From Actinomycetota bacterium (lineage in GTDB: Bacteria; Actinomycetota; Acidimicrobiia; Acidimicrobiales; JAJPHE01): 64,000 nt of DNA. Positions 8,843-17,153 of this stretch are shown in pieces. Position 1 is the stretch's first letter, and the number at the start of each line of letters is the position of its first letter. The notes under the pieces are model-generated. The model was not told the DNA's origin and searched no databases. It saw only the letters and a program-made list of their open reading frames with translations. The DNA is taken from positions 1-64,000 of the forward strand of contig DAHUYE010000043.1 of NCBI GenBank assembly GCA_027315345.1, in the 5' to 3' direction. Made by a program: the position numbers and the translations under genes.

Positions 8843-9478
8843 GTGAGCAACCGCGAATCCCCGGGGCCTTCGGCCCGCCTCCTGGAGTTGGGCGCCGCCA
8901 CCCTGGGCGAGTCCGGTGGTGTGCCGCTTCACCCCCGGCTGCGCCCGGCCTGGCCGGGAGCCCGGCTGGCGGCCCCGGCCTATACCGTCAGCTGTTCACC
9001 CGGAGACAACCTGGCCATCCACGTGGCCGTGACCCGGGCCCCGGCCGGCAGTGTCCTGGTGGTCGATGTGGGTGACGTGGCCGAGCGGGGCTACTGGGGT
9101 GAGGTGCTCACCACCGGGGCCGAGGCGGCCGGAGTCACCGGGCTGGTCATCGACGGCGGCGTCCGGGACGTCACCGCCCTGGAGGCGCACGGCTTTGCCG
9201 TCTTCTCCACCACCATCGCCCTGCGGGGGGCCACCAAACAGGAGCCGGGTTCGGTGGGGGGCCCGGTCCGGGTCGGGGGAGTGGAGATCTCCACCGGGGA
9301 CTGGGTGGTCGGAGACGCCGACGGCGTCACCGTGGTGCCGGCCGGGCGGCTGGAGGCGGTCATCGAAGCGGGCGCGGCCCGAGCCGATAAGGAGACCAAC
9401 TTCTTCCGTGAGCTCCGGGCCGGCCGGACCACCGTCGACCTCCTCGGCCTCGACACCACTCCGATCCGGGAGCTCTGA
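8843..9478 (+). CDS. RraA-like protein (HMG/CHA aldolase or demethylmenaquinone methyltransferase-like fold)
   Basis: A 211-aa member of the RraA fold. Members include 4-hydroxy-4-methyl-2-oxoglutarate aldolases and the RNase E regulator RraA. Visible signatures are GDNLAIHVAV, GYWGEVLTTGAEAAGVTGLVIDGGVRD and GDADGVTVVP, including the Gly-Glu, DGGVRD and D-x-D metal/pyruvate-binding elements of the aldolases. I start at GTG 8843 behind CGGAGG; the track's 499-aa frame begins antisense to the neighbouring SDR. In this catabolic neighbourhood an aldolase or decarboxylase role is more likely than RNase control. Confidence 0.8.
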   Translation: MSNRESPGPSARLLELGAATLGESGGVPLHPRLRPAWPGARLAAPAYTVSCSPGDNLAIHVAVTRAPAGSVLVVDVGDVAERGYWGEVLTTGAEAAGVTGLVIDGGVRDVTALEAHGFAVFSTTIALRGATKQEPGSVGGPVRVGGVEISTGDWVVGDADGVTVVPAGRLEAVIEAGAARADKETNFFRELRAGRTTVDLLGLDTTPIREL

Positions 9479-9516
9479 TCCGAAGGCGCTGAGCCCCCGG
9501 ACCCCGCCCGGGAGGA

Positions 9517-9900
9517 TCAGTGGTGGGTGTAGTCGATCGGCCCCGCCCCCGGCACCCCGATGGCGAAGCAGAAGCAGTGGATGGAGGCGTGGTCGGTGAC
9601 GGGGCGCAGGGTGTGCACCACATCGGGAGGGATGTGGACCAGATCCCCCTGGCCGATCTCTCGCTCCTCCTCGCCCACCTTCATCAGGCCGCGGCCGGAC
9701 AGGACGTAATAGAACTCATGGGTGGGATGCGAGTGCGGATCCACCGCCCCGCCTCCGGCCACCTCGAACTCGTTGACCAGCTCCAGGAAGCCGCCGGCGG
9801 TGAGGTCCTTCATCTCCGCCGATTCGATCATCCACCACACCGGTACGGTCCCGTTGTGCTCCACGATGGGTGCCTTGTCGCGGATGTTGCGGACGTCCAC
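9517..9900 (-). CDS. small cupin-domain protein
   Basis: A 127-aa single-domain cupin. The metal-binding motif is clear: first block DPHSHPTHEFYYVLSGRG (H-x-H, then E, with G spacing) and second block GDLVHIPPDVVHTL with the fourth histidine. Such proteins are dioxygenases, isomerases or sugar-binding proteins; the fold alone does not say which. It converges on the RraA-like gene and is divergent from the ureidoglycolate-lyase-like gene. Start is GTG 9900. Confidence 0.8.
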   Translation of the reverse strand: MDVRNIRDKAPIVEHNGTVPVWWMIESAEMKDLTAGGFLELVNEFEVAGGGAVDPHSHPTHEFYYVLSGRGLMKVGEEEREIGQGDLVHIPPDVVHTLRPVTDHASIHCFCFAIGVPGAGPIDYTHH

Positions 9901-9981
9901 TGCGCCTCCCGGTCGGCCCTCCGGCCCGAATGGGGCCCGGACGTAGAATATGAGTCACCGTAATAGAGCGAGGAGAAGCCG

Positions 9982-10497
9982 TTGGGCGATGTCGCCCGTC
10001 GGATACAAGCGGCGGCACTGTCCGAGCCGGCCTGGTCGGACTTCGGGTGGCTGCCGCGGGATGACACCGATGAGAAGGACGGAACCGACCGCCTCCGGTT
10101 CGACTGGTCCGATGTCCATGTCAATGTCATCCGTCACCTCCCCGCGGAGGTGACCCGCCTGGAGGGCGGCGGGTTGCGCTGCGACGCCATGTACCGCCAT
10201 GACACCCACACCCAGGTGCTCATGCCGCTCAACTGCGAGTGTGTGATGGCGGTGGCTCCGGCCCGGGTCGAACTGTCGGAGGCGGCTGACCTGGACTCGG
10301 TGCGGGCCTTCGTGGTCCGGCCCCTGCAGAGTCTCGTGCTGCACCCCGGCACCTGGCACTGGGGTCCGTTCCCCCTCGGTCAGGAAGCCGTGCGCCTGTT
10401 CAACGTCCAGGGCCTGCGCTACGCCGAGGACAACCGCGGCGCCGATCTGGCCGGGCGCCATCTCGCCTTCGAGGTCGCGGTCCCAAACCGGAACTGA
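9982..10497 (+). CDS. ureidoglycolate lyase (AllA)-like protein
   Basis: A 171-aa protein of the ureidoglycolate lyase family, which converts ureidoglycolate to glyoxylate and urea at the end of purine/allantoin breakdown. Family blocks seen are MYRHDTHTQVLMPLN, the active-site-like VLHPGTWHWGPFPL, and a cupin-like beta-rich layout. The start is TTG 9982, supported by GAGGAG a few bases upstream. No allantoinase or allantoicase genes are in the window, so the true substrate may be a related acid. Confidence 0.7.
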   Translation: MGDVARRIQAAALSEPAWSDFGWLPRDDTDEKDGTDRLRFDWSDVHVNVIRHLPAEVTRLEGGGLRCDAMYRHDTHTQVLMPLNCECVMAVAPARVELSEAADLDSVRAFVVRPLQSLVLHPGTWHWGPFPLGQEAVRLFNVQGLRYAEDNRGADLAGRHLAFEVAVPNRN

Positions 10498-10507
10498 TTT
10501 TCCGCCT

Positions 10508-11296
10508 TCAGCCGTTGCGGCCCTCGGCCACGATGCGGCGGATGTGTTCGTGGGAGACCCCGGCGGCCTGGCCCACCTCGCGCAGACTGTGGCCCGCTTC
10601 CACCGCCTCGGCCACGGCCGCCTCGAAGTCCATCCGGGCCCGCTTGGCCTGGGCGGCCCCTTCGGCCACCCGGACCAGAGCCGTGGGCGGAGCCGGGGGG
10701 ACCGGGGCGTCGGACCAGAGCAGGGCGTCGACCAGCCGGGTGAACAGGGGGGCGGAGGGGACCTCCTCATCGATGGCAGCCAGGACCATCTTTCCGAAGG
10801 CGATGACCATCATGAGCCGGCCCAGGTCCGCTGAACCCACCGCCGGGGAGAACCACCCGGCCTCCCGGCCGGTGTCGGCGGCCCCCACCAGTTCGCCCAA
10901 CTTGGCCCGGAACAGCCGGCGGATGGTCCCGCCCAGGCGGGGATCCCGGCGGGCCAGCACGATCACGTCCAACAACAGGGAGGTCTCGCCCGGCTGGGCC
11001 GCAGCCAGGTCCCGGCCCATCCACAGCGCCAGCTGGGTGGGGCTGGACCCCGAGGCCACCTGGTGGAGGTCCTGGAGGAAGTCACCGATGGGGCGCACTC
11101 CGACGGTCTCCAGGAGGAGGTCGAGTTTGCCGTGGAAATGGGCGTAGAGGGCCCCGGTGGTGACCCCGGCCCGCTCGGCGATGCCGTTGACGGTGGCCGA
11201 CTCGTAACCCTTCTCGGTGAACTCGGCCCGGGCGGCGTCGATCAGGGCCGAGCGGGAGTTGGCCCGCCCCGGTCCGGCCGTCAGGGCCTCGGCCAT
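10508..11296 (-). CDS. TetR-family regulator with an extra C-terminal helix-turn-helix
   Basis: A 262-aa TetR protein. The N-terminal HTH is typical (TVNGIAERAGVTTGALYAHFHGK, residues of about 37-58), followed by a helical ligand-binding domain. The last 40 residues contain a second HTH-like segment, HSLREVGQAAGVSHEHIRRIV, after the usual TetR domain ends. ATG 11296 overlaps the upstream acyl-CoA ligase stop by one base (TGATG), so regulator and enzyme are co-expressed. It probably senses an acyl-CoA or lipid ligand and controls the ligase and P450 genes. The track's 534-aa frame includes spurious sequence from the ligase gene. Confidence 0.85.
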   Translation of the reverse strand: MAEALTAGPGRANSRSALIDAARAEFTEKGYESATVNGIAERAGVTTGALYAHFHGKLDLLLETVGVRPIGDFLQDLHQVASGSSPTQLALWMGRDLAAAQPGETSLLLDVIVLARRDPRLGGTIRRLFRAKLGELVGAADTGREAGWFSPAVGSADLGRLMMVIAFGKMVLAAIDEEVPSAPLFTRLVDALLWSDAPVPPAPPTALVRVAEGAAQAKRARMDFEAAVAEAVEAGHSLREVGQAAGVSHEHIRRIVAEGRNG

Positions 11297-12942
11297 CAGC
11301 CGGTGCCGACCTGGGCGGCCGCCCAGCGGTAGTCGGCCTTGCCCGAGGGGGAGCGCTCGATGTGGTCGAGGAAGATCACTTCCTTGGGCAGCTTGAACCG
11401 GGCCAGCCCGCCCGAGGCGTGCTCGATCAGCGCCCCGGCGTCGGGGGTCGAGCCGGCCGCCGGGCGGACCAGGGCCACCACCTCCTGGCCCCAGCGCGGA
11501 CTGGCCCGGCCCACCACCACCACGTCGGCCACATCGGGGTGGGAGCCGATGGCCCGCTCCACCTCCTCGGCGAAGATCTTCTCGCCTCCGGAGTTGATGG
11601 TGACCGAGTCCCGACCCAGCAGTTCGATCTGGCCGTCCTCGAGGAGGCGGGCCCGGTCCCCGGGGACGGCGTAGCGGACTCCGCCCACCACCGGAAAGGT
11701 CCGGGCCGTCTTGTCCTGATCCCCGAGATAACCCAGCGGCACGTAGCCCTCCTGGGCCAGCCAGCCGATCCCCTCGTGGCCGGGCTCGAGCAGCCGCTCC
11801 AGTGCCTCGTCCAGGACCTTGGTGCCCGGACCGGGGGTGAATCGGCCGCTGGACACCGAGCCCCTGCTGGAGACGTGGCTCATCTGGGCCCCGGTCTCGG
11901 AGGACCCGACCGCGTCGGCTATGACCAGCGTCGGCACCAGTTCGGTCAGGCGCTCCTTGAGGCTCGGATTGAGGGGGGCGCCCCCGCTGACGATGGAGGC
12001 CAGCGGAGCCACCTCCCGGGGCCTGGCCTCCAGGGCGTCGACCAACGGGCGCACCATGGCGTCGCCCACCACACTCATGGCCAGGGTGCGCTCGGCGCTG
12101 ACGGTGTCCCACACCTCATCGGCGTCCATGCGCCGGGTGTCGGGGGGCATGACCACCGTTCCGCCCGAGTTGAGGGCGGTGAAGGAGACCCACTGGGCCG
12201 CCCCGTGCATGAGCGGAGGCAGGACCAGGAAGCGGAGGAAAGCTCCGTTGGGCGCCCGTTCGGCCAGGGCCTCGTAGCCGGCCACCACCTCGGCCGAGCC
12301 CATACCCCGCCCGCCCATGGCCGCCACGAAGATGTCGTGCTGGCGCCACAGCACCCCTTTGGGCATGCCGGTGGTACCGCCCGTGTAGAGGATGTAAAGA
12401 TCGTCCGGGCTGGGCTCCACATCCGGACCGGACGGGTCGGACCCGGCCAGGGCCTCCTCGTAGTCGACGGCCCCCTCCAGCAGGGGATAGCCGGATGCAT
12501 CGGCCACCTGGATGAGGACCTTGACGGTGGGCACGGCATCGAGGACCTCGGCCAGGACCGGGGCGAAAGTGGCGTGGTAGATGACCGCGGCCGTCCCGGC
12601 GTCATGGAGGAGGTACTCCAGCTCCTCGCGCACGTAGCGGTAGTTGACGTTGAAGGGCGCCACCCGGGCCTTGAAGGCGCCCAGCATGCCCTCGAGGTAC
12701 TCGTTGCCGTTGTAGAGGTACAGGGCCAGATGGTCCTGACCGGACTGGTGCCCGGCCAGACCACTCCTTTCCTGGCGCAGGCCCAGACCCCGCCCGGCCA
12801 GGAACGAGGCCAGCCGGCGGGAGCGTTCCGCCAGCTGGGCGAAGGTCAGGCGGACATCCCCCCACACCAGGGCCTCGTGATCCGGCACCGCCGCCGCCAC
12901 CACCTCGTTGATCCGCCCGAGGTTGAACTCGGTCTCAGCCAT
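11296..12942 (-). CDS. acyl-CoA synthetase (AMP-dependent ligase)
   Basis: A 548-aa adenylate-forming enzyme that activates a carboxylic acid to its CoA thioester. It shows the phosphate loop LYTGGTTGMPKG, the hinge-region GDRARLLEDG, the acceptor block INSGGEKIFAEEVE and the catalytic lysine in SPSGKADYRW near the C-terminus. PFNVNYRYVREELEYLL is typical of actinobacterial fatty-acid or steroid side-chain ligases. A segment near residue 60 (RQERSGLAGHQSGQDH) looks like an insertion relative to the usual fold. It lies between P450 and TetR genes on the same strand. Confidence 0.9.
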   Translation of the reverse strand: MAETEFNLGRINEVVAAAVPDHEALVWGDVRLTFAQLAERSRRLASFLAGRGLGLRQERSGLAGHQSGQDHLALYLYNGNEYLEGMLGAFKARVAPFNVNYRYVREELEYLLHDAGTAAVIYHATFAPVLAEVLDAVPTVKVLIQVADASGYPLLEGAVDYEEALAGSDPSGPDVEPSPDDLYILYTGGTTGMPKGVLWRQHDIFVAAMGGRGMGSAEVVAGYEALAERAPNGAFLRFLVLPPLMHGAAQWVSFTALNSGGTVVMPPDTRRMDADEVWDTVSAERTLAMSVVGDAMVRPLVDALEARPREVAPLASIVSGGAPLNPSLKERLTELVPTLVIADAVGSSETGAQMSHVSSRGSVSSGRFTPGPGTKVLDEALERLLEPGHEGIGWLAQEGYVPLGYLGDQDKTARTFPVVGGVRYAVPGDRARLLEDGQIELLGRDSVTINSGGEKIFAEEVERAIGSHPDVADVVVVGRASPRWGQEVVALVRPAAGSTPDAGALIEHASGGLARFKLPKEVIFLDHIERSPSGKADYRWAAAQVGTG

Positions 12943-12972
12943 CGAAGGCCTCCTGTCGTCTTCCCCGGCCGG

Positions 12973-14244
12973 TCAGGACGCTCCGGCCGGTCGGGTGGGG
13001 GTGAACCGGACCGGCAGGTGCTTGACGCCGCCCACCAACGGGATGCCCATGGCCTCCAGGTGCACCGGAGGACCGGACGGCTCGATGTCGGGCAGCCGGG
13101 TCAGCAGCTGGCGGAAGACCACGCCCAGCTCCCGGCGGGCCAGATGGGCGCCAAGGCAGAAGTGGGGGCCGGGGCCGCCGAAGCCCACATGGGGGTTGGG
13201 ATCCCGGCGCACATCGAAGCGGTCCGGATCCTCGAAGACCAGCGGATCCCGGTTGGCGGCCCCGTAGAAGAGAACCGCCTTGTCCCCGGGCTCGAAGAGA
13301 TGCCCGGATATCTCCACCGCTTCGGTGGCGGTGCGGCGCATGAAGGTGACCGGGGAGGCGTAGCGGACGATCTCCTCCACGGCGGCGGGGGTGATGCCCT
13401 CGATGTCGTCCTGCCAGATGCGGCGCTGCTCCGGATTCTCCCCCAGGATGTGCATGCCCAGGCTGGTGGCGGTTCTGGTCGTGTCGTTGCCGGCCACGGC
13501 CAAAAGGATGAAGAACGGCCCGAGTTCCTCCGGGCGCAGGTACTCACCTTCGATATCGGTGTGCACCAGGGCGGAGGTCAGATCATCGGTGGGCGAGGCC
13601 CGGCGCTGGTCGGCCAGTTCGTTCATGAGGGCGGTGAGGGTCATCCCGGCCTCGAAGATGGCGCCGAAGGGATCCCGCCCGCCCATCATCTCCGGGTCCC
13701 CCGCCCCCAGGATGATGTTGGTGGCCTCCAGGACGGTGGTGAACTCCGAACGGGGGATGCCCATCATGTCGCAGATGACCAACAGCGGGAACGGCGCCGA
13801 GATGGCCTGGACCAGATCGGCCTCGCCCCGCTCACACATCCCGTCGATCAGTTCCGAGCAGATGCCCTCCACCGAATCCACCACCGTCTGCAGACGCCGG
13901 GGGGTGAAGGAGCGGCCCACGATGCCGCGCAGGCGCGCATGCCGGGGGTCGTCCATGTTGATGAACGATCCGAAGAAGTCCATGGCCATCTCCGGCATGT
14001 CCTGGATGGAGATGGATCCCTGGCCGGAGCAGAAGACCTGGGGACGGCGGCTGATCTCCACCAGCTCGGCGTGGCTGATGACGGCCTGGAACGGGATCGG
14101 ATCCCCGATGAAGGAGTCCATCTCCACCGCCACGAAGGGACCCGACTCCCGAAGGGCGGCAAAGTCCGCCATTCGCTCGGCCAGGGGCCGGCGCCAGAAG
14201 TCGCTCTGGCCGATGGACAGCCCGCTCGGCGTGGAGGCGGTCAT
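12973..14244 (-). CDS. cytochrome P450
   Basis: A 423-aa soluble bacterial P450. The heme-ligand loop is FGGPGPHFCLG, the I-helix oxygen-activation motif AGNDTTR, and the K-helix EEIVR is present. The block NMDDPRHARLRGIVGRSFTP is shared by actinobacterial P450s of the CYP124/125/142 type that hydroxylate sterol side chains or branched lipids. It precedes the acyl-CoA ligase by 30 bp on the same strand. Together they could oxidise and activate a lipid substrate (inference). No ferredoxin gene is adjacent. A second P450 lies at 33271. Confidence 0.92.
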   Translation of the reverse strand: MTASTPSGLSIGQSDFWRRPLAERMADFAALRESGPFVAVEMDSFIGDPIPFQAVISHAELVEISRRPQVFCSGQGSISIQDMPEMAMDFFGSFINMDDPRHARLRGIVGRSFTPRRLQTVVDSVEGICSELIDGMCERGEADLVQAISAPFPLLVICDMMGIPRSEFTTVLEATNIILGAGDPEMMGGRDPFGAIFEAGMTLTALMNELADQRRASPTDDLTSALVHTDIEGEYLRPEELGPFFILLAVAGNDTTRTATSLGMHILGENPEQRRIWQDDIEGITPAAVEEIVRYASPVTFMRRTATEAVEISGHLFEPGDKAVLFYGAANRDPLVFEDPDRFDVRRDPNPHVGFGGPGPHFCLGAHLARRELGVVFRQLLTRLPDIEPSGPPVHLEAMGIPLVGGVKHLPVRFTPTRPAGAS

Positions 14245-14436
14245 CTGTCCGATAGTCCCATTACGGCCCGGGGTCCGTCAAAATTCTCGCCTTGCCCGCC
14301 CCAGAAGGTCTCTTGGCCTTCTCGGCCTCCGGGCCGGCGTCAACGTTTCTGACAACGGGCCCCGTGCCGGTTCCGGCGGGTACAGAATGGGGCCGGAAGT
14401 GCCGATGACATCCATAGCTCGTCGCCGACCAACGAG

Positions 14437-14859
14437 GTGCTGACTTTGGAAGACCAACCCAACCCGGTGGCCGGACCCCCCTGGCGAGTGCTGCTGGCCG
14501 ACGACGACGCTTCCTTCCGCCGCATGCTGCGCATCCTCCTGGAGGACTCCCCCTCCTTCGAGGTGGTCGGGGAGGCCGGGGACGGCGCCGAGGCGGTGGA
14601 GATGGCCGTGGCCCTGCAGCCCCACAGCGTCATCCTGGACATGACCATGCCGGCCATGGACGGTGACACCGCCCTGGCCCTGATCAAGAGCAGATGCCCC
14701 CACACGGACGTCATCGCCCTGTCGGCTGACGCCTGGGAGTCCGTGAAGGGCCCGCCCCCCGATGCCGCCTTGGAAAAGGGCACCGGCGCCTGGATGGACA
14801 AGTTGCCCACCCTGATCGAGCTGCTGGCCATGGACCGGACCCTGCCGGCCAGCTCCTGA
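14437..14859 (+). CDS. single-domain response regulator (CheY-like receiver)
   Basis: A 140-aa stand-alone receiver domain. The acidic cluster DDD is in VLLADDDASF. The phosphoacceptor Asp is in VILDMTMPAMDG, a Ser stands at the usual Thr/Ser position in IALSAD, and a candidate conserved Lys is in WMDK. There is no output domain, so it probably signals by protein contact, as CheY or Spo0F do. No histidine kinase is adjacent. The GTG at 14437 is used; a TTG three codons on is an alternative. Its 3' end is 14 bp from tatB on the other strand. Confidence 0.85.
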   Translation: MLTLEDQPNPVAGPPWRVLLADDDASFRRMLRILLEDSPSFEVVGEAGDGAEAVEMAVALQPHSVILDMTMPAMDGDTALALIKSRCPHTDVIALSADAWESVKGPPPDAALEKGTGAWMDKLPTLIELLAMDRTLPASS

Positions 14860-14873
14860 ATCGCAACCCGCCT

Positions 14874-15167
14874 TCAGCCCGTCTGCGCACTCTCCGACAG
14901 GGGCCGGCGCAGCTCCTGGAAGGGTTGACGGAGCTCCTGGAGGGGCTGGCGCAGTTCGTCCAGCGGCTGGCGCAGATCGTCCAGCGGCTGGCGCAGGCCG
15001 GCCGAGTCGACCGCCTCGGAAGCCCGGGACCGCAGGTCGGCGCTGACCCGGCGGTAGTCGGCCAGAAGGGCCCCGATGGTGCGGGCTGCTGCCGGCAGCC
15101 GCTCCGGGCCCAGGACGATCAGGGCCACCACGCCCACCAACAGGAACTTGGGGGAGAAGAGATCCAC
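14874..15167 (-). CDS. tatB: TatB-type twin-arginine translocase subunit
   Basis: A 97-aa TatA/B-family protein. It has one N-terminal membrane segment (FLLVGVVALIVLGPERLP, including the family's LGPERLP hinge), followed by an amphipathic helix. It then diverges into five imperfect heptads (LRQPLDD, LRQPLDE, LRQPLQE, LRQPFQE, LRRPLSE). The LGPERLP hinge and lack of the FGGSQLP motif favour TatB over TatA. It sits directly after tatC and tatA on the same strand. TatB with TatC binds RR signal peptides at the membrane. Confidence 0.85.
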   Translation of the reverse strand: MDLFSPKFLLVGVVALIVLGPERLPAAARTIGALLADYRRVSADLRSRASEAVDSAGLRQPLDDLRQPLDELRQPLQELRQPFQELRRPLSESAQTG

Positions 15168-15171
15168 CTCT

Positions 15172-15396
15172 TCAGCCGGCGGTGATGGCGGAGGTCGAGG
15201 GGCTCACCGAGGGGGTGGTGACGGGGGCGGCTTCAACCGAGGCGGCCGTGGCGCCCTCCTCGGTGCCCTTGCGGAACTCATGGGATGCCGACCCGAGGGA
15301 ACGGGCCAGCTTGGGCAGCTGGGAACCTCCGAAGAGGAAGAGGAGAACGATGGCGATGATGCCCATGTCCGGTCCGAGGATGTTGGCGACGATCAT
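15172..15396 (-). CDS. tatA: TatA-type twin-arginine translocase subunit
   Basis: A 74-aa pore-forming Tat subunit: one membrane helix (MGIIAIVLLFLFGGSQLP), the Phe-Gly hinge, the amphipathic helix KLARSLGSASHEFRKG and a flexible Ala/Thr/Ser tail. I use ATG 15396 (MIVANILGPD) rather than the track's upstream codon, since the 22 extra residues are charged and atypical. Only 4 bp separate its stop from the tatB start. A near-duplicate lies at 50995. Confidence 0.88.
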   Translation of the reverse strand: MIVANILGPDMGIIAIVLLFLFGGSQLPKLARSLGSASHEFRKGTEEGATAASVEAAPVTTPSVSPSTSAITAG

Positions 15397-15489
15397 GTTG
15401 GGACTCGCTTTCTTTCTTGGATGAGGATCGGGGACGCCGCCGCGCCCTCGTTCGGTTGTCATTCGGCACCGCCGCCGCCGTGGATGTGA

Positions 15490-16272
15490 CTAGCGGCGCA
15501 GGAGCCTGCCGATCAGGATGGAAACTTCGTAGAAGACATACAGCGGGACAGCCAGGGCCAGCATGGAGAACGGGTCCGAACTGGGCGTGGCGACGGCGGC
15601 GAAGGCGGTGATCATCACGATGGCCCACCGGCGCCGGGCGGCCAGCCACTCGGGCCGGACCACTCCAGCCGCTTCCAGAGCCACCAGAACCACCGGGATC
15701 TCGAAGGTGATCCCGAACACCAGCATGAGGGCGATGATCAGGCTCAGGTAGCTGGTCGGGTTGTAGAGGGCCTGAAGATGCGGCCCGCCGATGTCACCCA
15801 GCCAGCGCAGGGCGTGGGGAAAGGTGACCCAGGCCACGAAGGCGCCGAAGGCGAACACGGCCATGGAGGCGGAGACGAATGGCACCGCGTAGCGGCGCTC
15901 CTTTTTCTCCAGGCCCGGGGTGATGAACCGCCAGACCTGCCACAGCACCACCGGCAGAGCCAGCATCAGGCCGCCGTAGGCGGCCATCTTGAAGCGGATC
16001 GAGACTCCGTCCAGGGGAGAAGTGACGTACAGGTTGCAACCAGAGCCAGAGCCTGGGACGGAGCCGTGGCCGGCCGCCACCATGGAGCAGTAGGGGTGGA
16101 GGAAGAAGGCCAACACGCTCCCGTAGAAGATGAAGGCCACCACCCCGCCGGCGCTGACGGCCAGGGAGGACACCACCAGGCGCCGGCGGAGCTCCCCCAG
16201 GTGCTCGGCCAGAGACATCACCCCGCCCGGAGGACGGGCCGGCCGGCGGCGGAGAGCGGTGATCAGAGCCAT
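15490..16272 (-). CDS. tatC: Sec-independent translocase TatC
   Basis: A 260-aa polytopic protein with about six membrane segments. The N-terminal signature EHLGELRRRL, the conserved ITPGLEKKERRYAVPF loop that contacts RR signal peptides, and the late P-x-D region (TPSSDPFSML) identify it as TatC. ATG 16272 is preceded by GGGAGA; an upstream ATG at 16317 is possible. It lies just downstream of two exported ferritin-like proteins and upstream of tatA and tatB, all minus-strand. This makes a complete tatCAB set. Confidence 0.93.
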   Translation of the reverse strand: MALITALRRRPARPPGGVMSLAEHLGELRRRLVVSSLAVSAGGVVAFIFYGSVLAFFLHPYCSMVAAGHGSVPGSGSGCNLYVTSPLDGVSIRFKMAAYGGLMLALPVVLWQVWRFITPGLEKKERRYAVPFVSASMAVFAFGAFVAWVTFPHALRWLGDIGGPHLQALYNPTSYLSLIIALMLVFGITFEIPVVLVALEAAGVVRPEWLAARRRWAIVMITAFAAVATPSSDPFSMLALAVPLYVFYEVSILIGRLLRR

Positions 16273-16349
16273 GTCGAGCGGTCTCCCGTGGATGGGGTGA
16301 ATCGGGGTTGGAGACACCCGCCGGCGGGGCTACCGGCGGGTGTCACCAC

Positions 16350-17153
16350 TTAGGCCTTCTTGACGCTGTAGTCCGTGACCGGACGGGCGCCGGTGGTCAT
16401 GGCGAAGGCGTTGGGTACCGGATAGGTCCCCAACACGAAGTTGAGGATGGCGGCGTGCTGCATCTCCACCGGCTGGATGGTGGCGGCGGTGGAGATGGCC
16501 TGCTGGCTGGAGAGGACGCCGATGGCGTTGAGGTAGGTGGCGGCGGCTATGTCCTCGAGGGTGAGGGCCAGCTTGGCCAACCCGCCGGCGTCCTTGACCT
16601 GGGCGAAGTCCGACTGGACGGTCGAGGTCAGAGCCGGGTCGGTAGTGGTCACCTTCTGGTATCCGGCTCCGGTCACGATGGCGTTCCAGGCGTCGGCGTG
16701 ATCCTGGTGCTGGGCCTTGGCGGTGGTGGCGAAGGTCACCACCGCCGGAGGGATGGTCCCCAGCTTTCCGGCGGTGGCGGCCGAGATGCCGGCCCCGTAG
16801 GCGAAGACGGCCAGGTTTTCCAGGCTGGCGGCCATGGCCCCGGCCTGGACGTCGACCGGGGCGCTGGACCCGCCCCCCGACGCCGTGGTGGCGGCGGTGG
16901 AGGACTTGGTGCTGCCGGAGCCGCAGGCGGCCAGCAGGGCACCGCCCACCACCACGACCCCGCCGCCGGCCAGGAAGCCGCGCCGGCTGACCCGGCTGCG
17001 CTCGGCCACCCCGTCGCCCTCGATGTACTCGGCCACGGCCGCGTGCATCTTGGGAAGGGTCTCGCGGTGGCGCTCCTCCATGTCGGCGGTCAGAGCCAGG
17101 AGCTCGGTCTCGCTGATGGCTATCTGGTCGGTGTTCTTACGGAGGATCCTCAT
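16350..17153 (-). CDS. exported ferritin-like lipoprotein (Ferritin_2-like) with internal Tat signal
   Basis: A 267-aa protein. A cytosolic-looking N-terminal stretch of about 53 residues precedes the twin-arginine signal VSRRGFLAGG, a hydrophobic core and a lipobox (LLAAC), followed by a Ser/Thr/Gly linker. The mature part is a four-helix ferritin-like domain with carboxylate/histidine positions in ASLENLAVFAY, AQHQDHADAW, LEDIAAATYL and VEMQHAAIL. These could hold a di-metal site. The ATG overlaps the stop of the paralogous upstream gene by 4 bp, supporting the long N-terminus. It is encoded next to tatCAB. Function is unknown; iron or metal redox is inference. Confidence 0.8.
   Translation of the reverse strand: MRILRKNTDQIAISETELLALTADMEERHRETLPKMHAAVAEYIEGDGVAERSRVSRRGFLAGGGVVVVGGALLAACGSGSTKSSTAATTASGGGSSAPVDVQAGAMAASLENLAVFAYGAGISAATAGKLGTIPPAVVTFATTAKAQHQDHADAWNAIVTGAGYQKVTTTDPALTSTVQSDFAQVKDAGGLAKLALTLEDIAAATYLNAIGVLSSQQAISTAATIQPVEMQHAAILNFVLGTYPVPNAFAMTTGARPVTDYSVKKA

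Noticed and set aside
11362-14352. 996-aa plus-strand ORF
   Set aside because: It is antisense to the acyl-CoA ligase and P450, whose motifs are intact. Composition is Gly/Arg/His-rich frame shadow with no domain.
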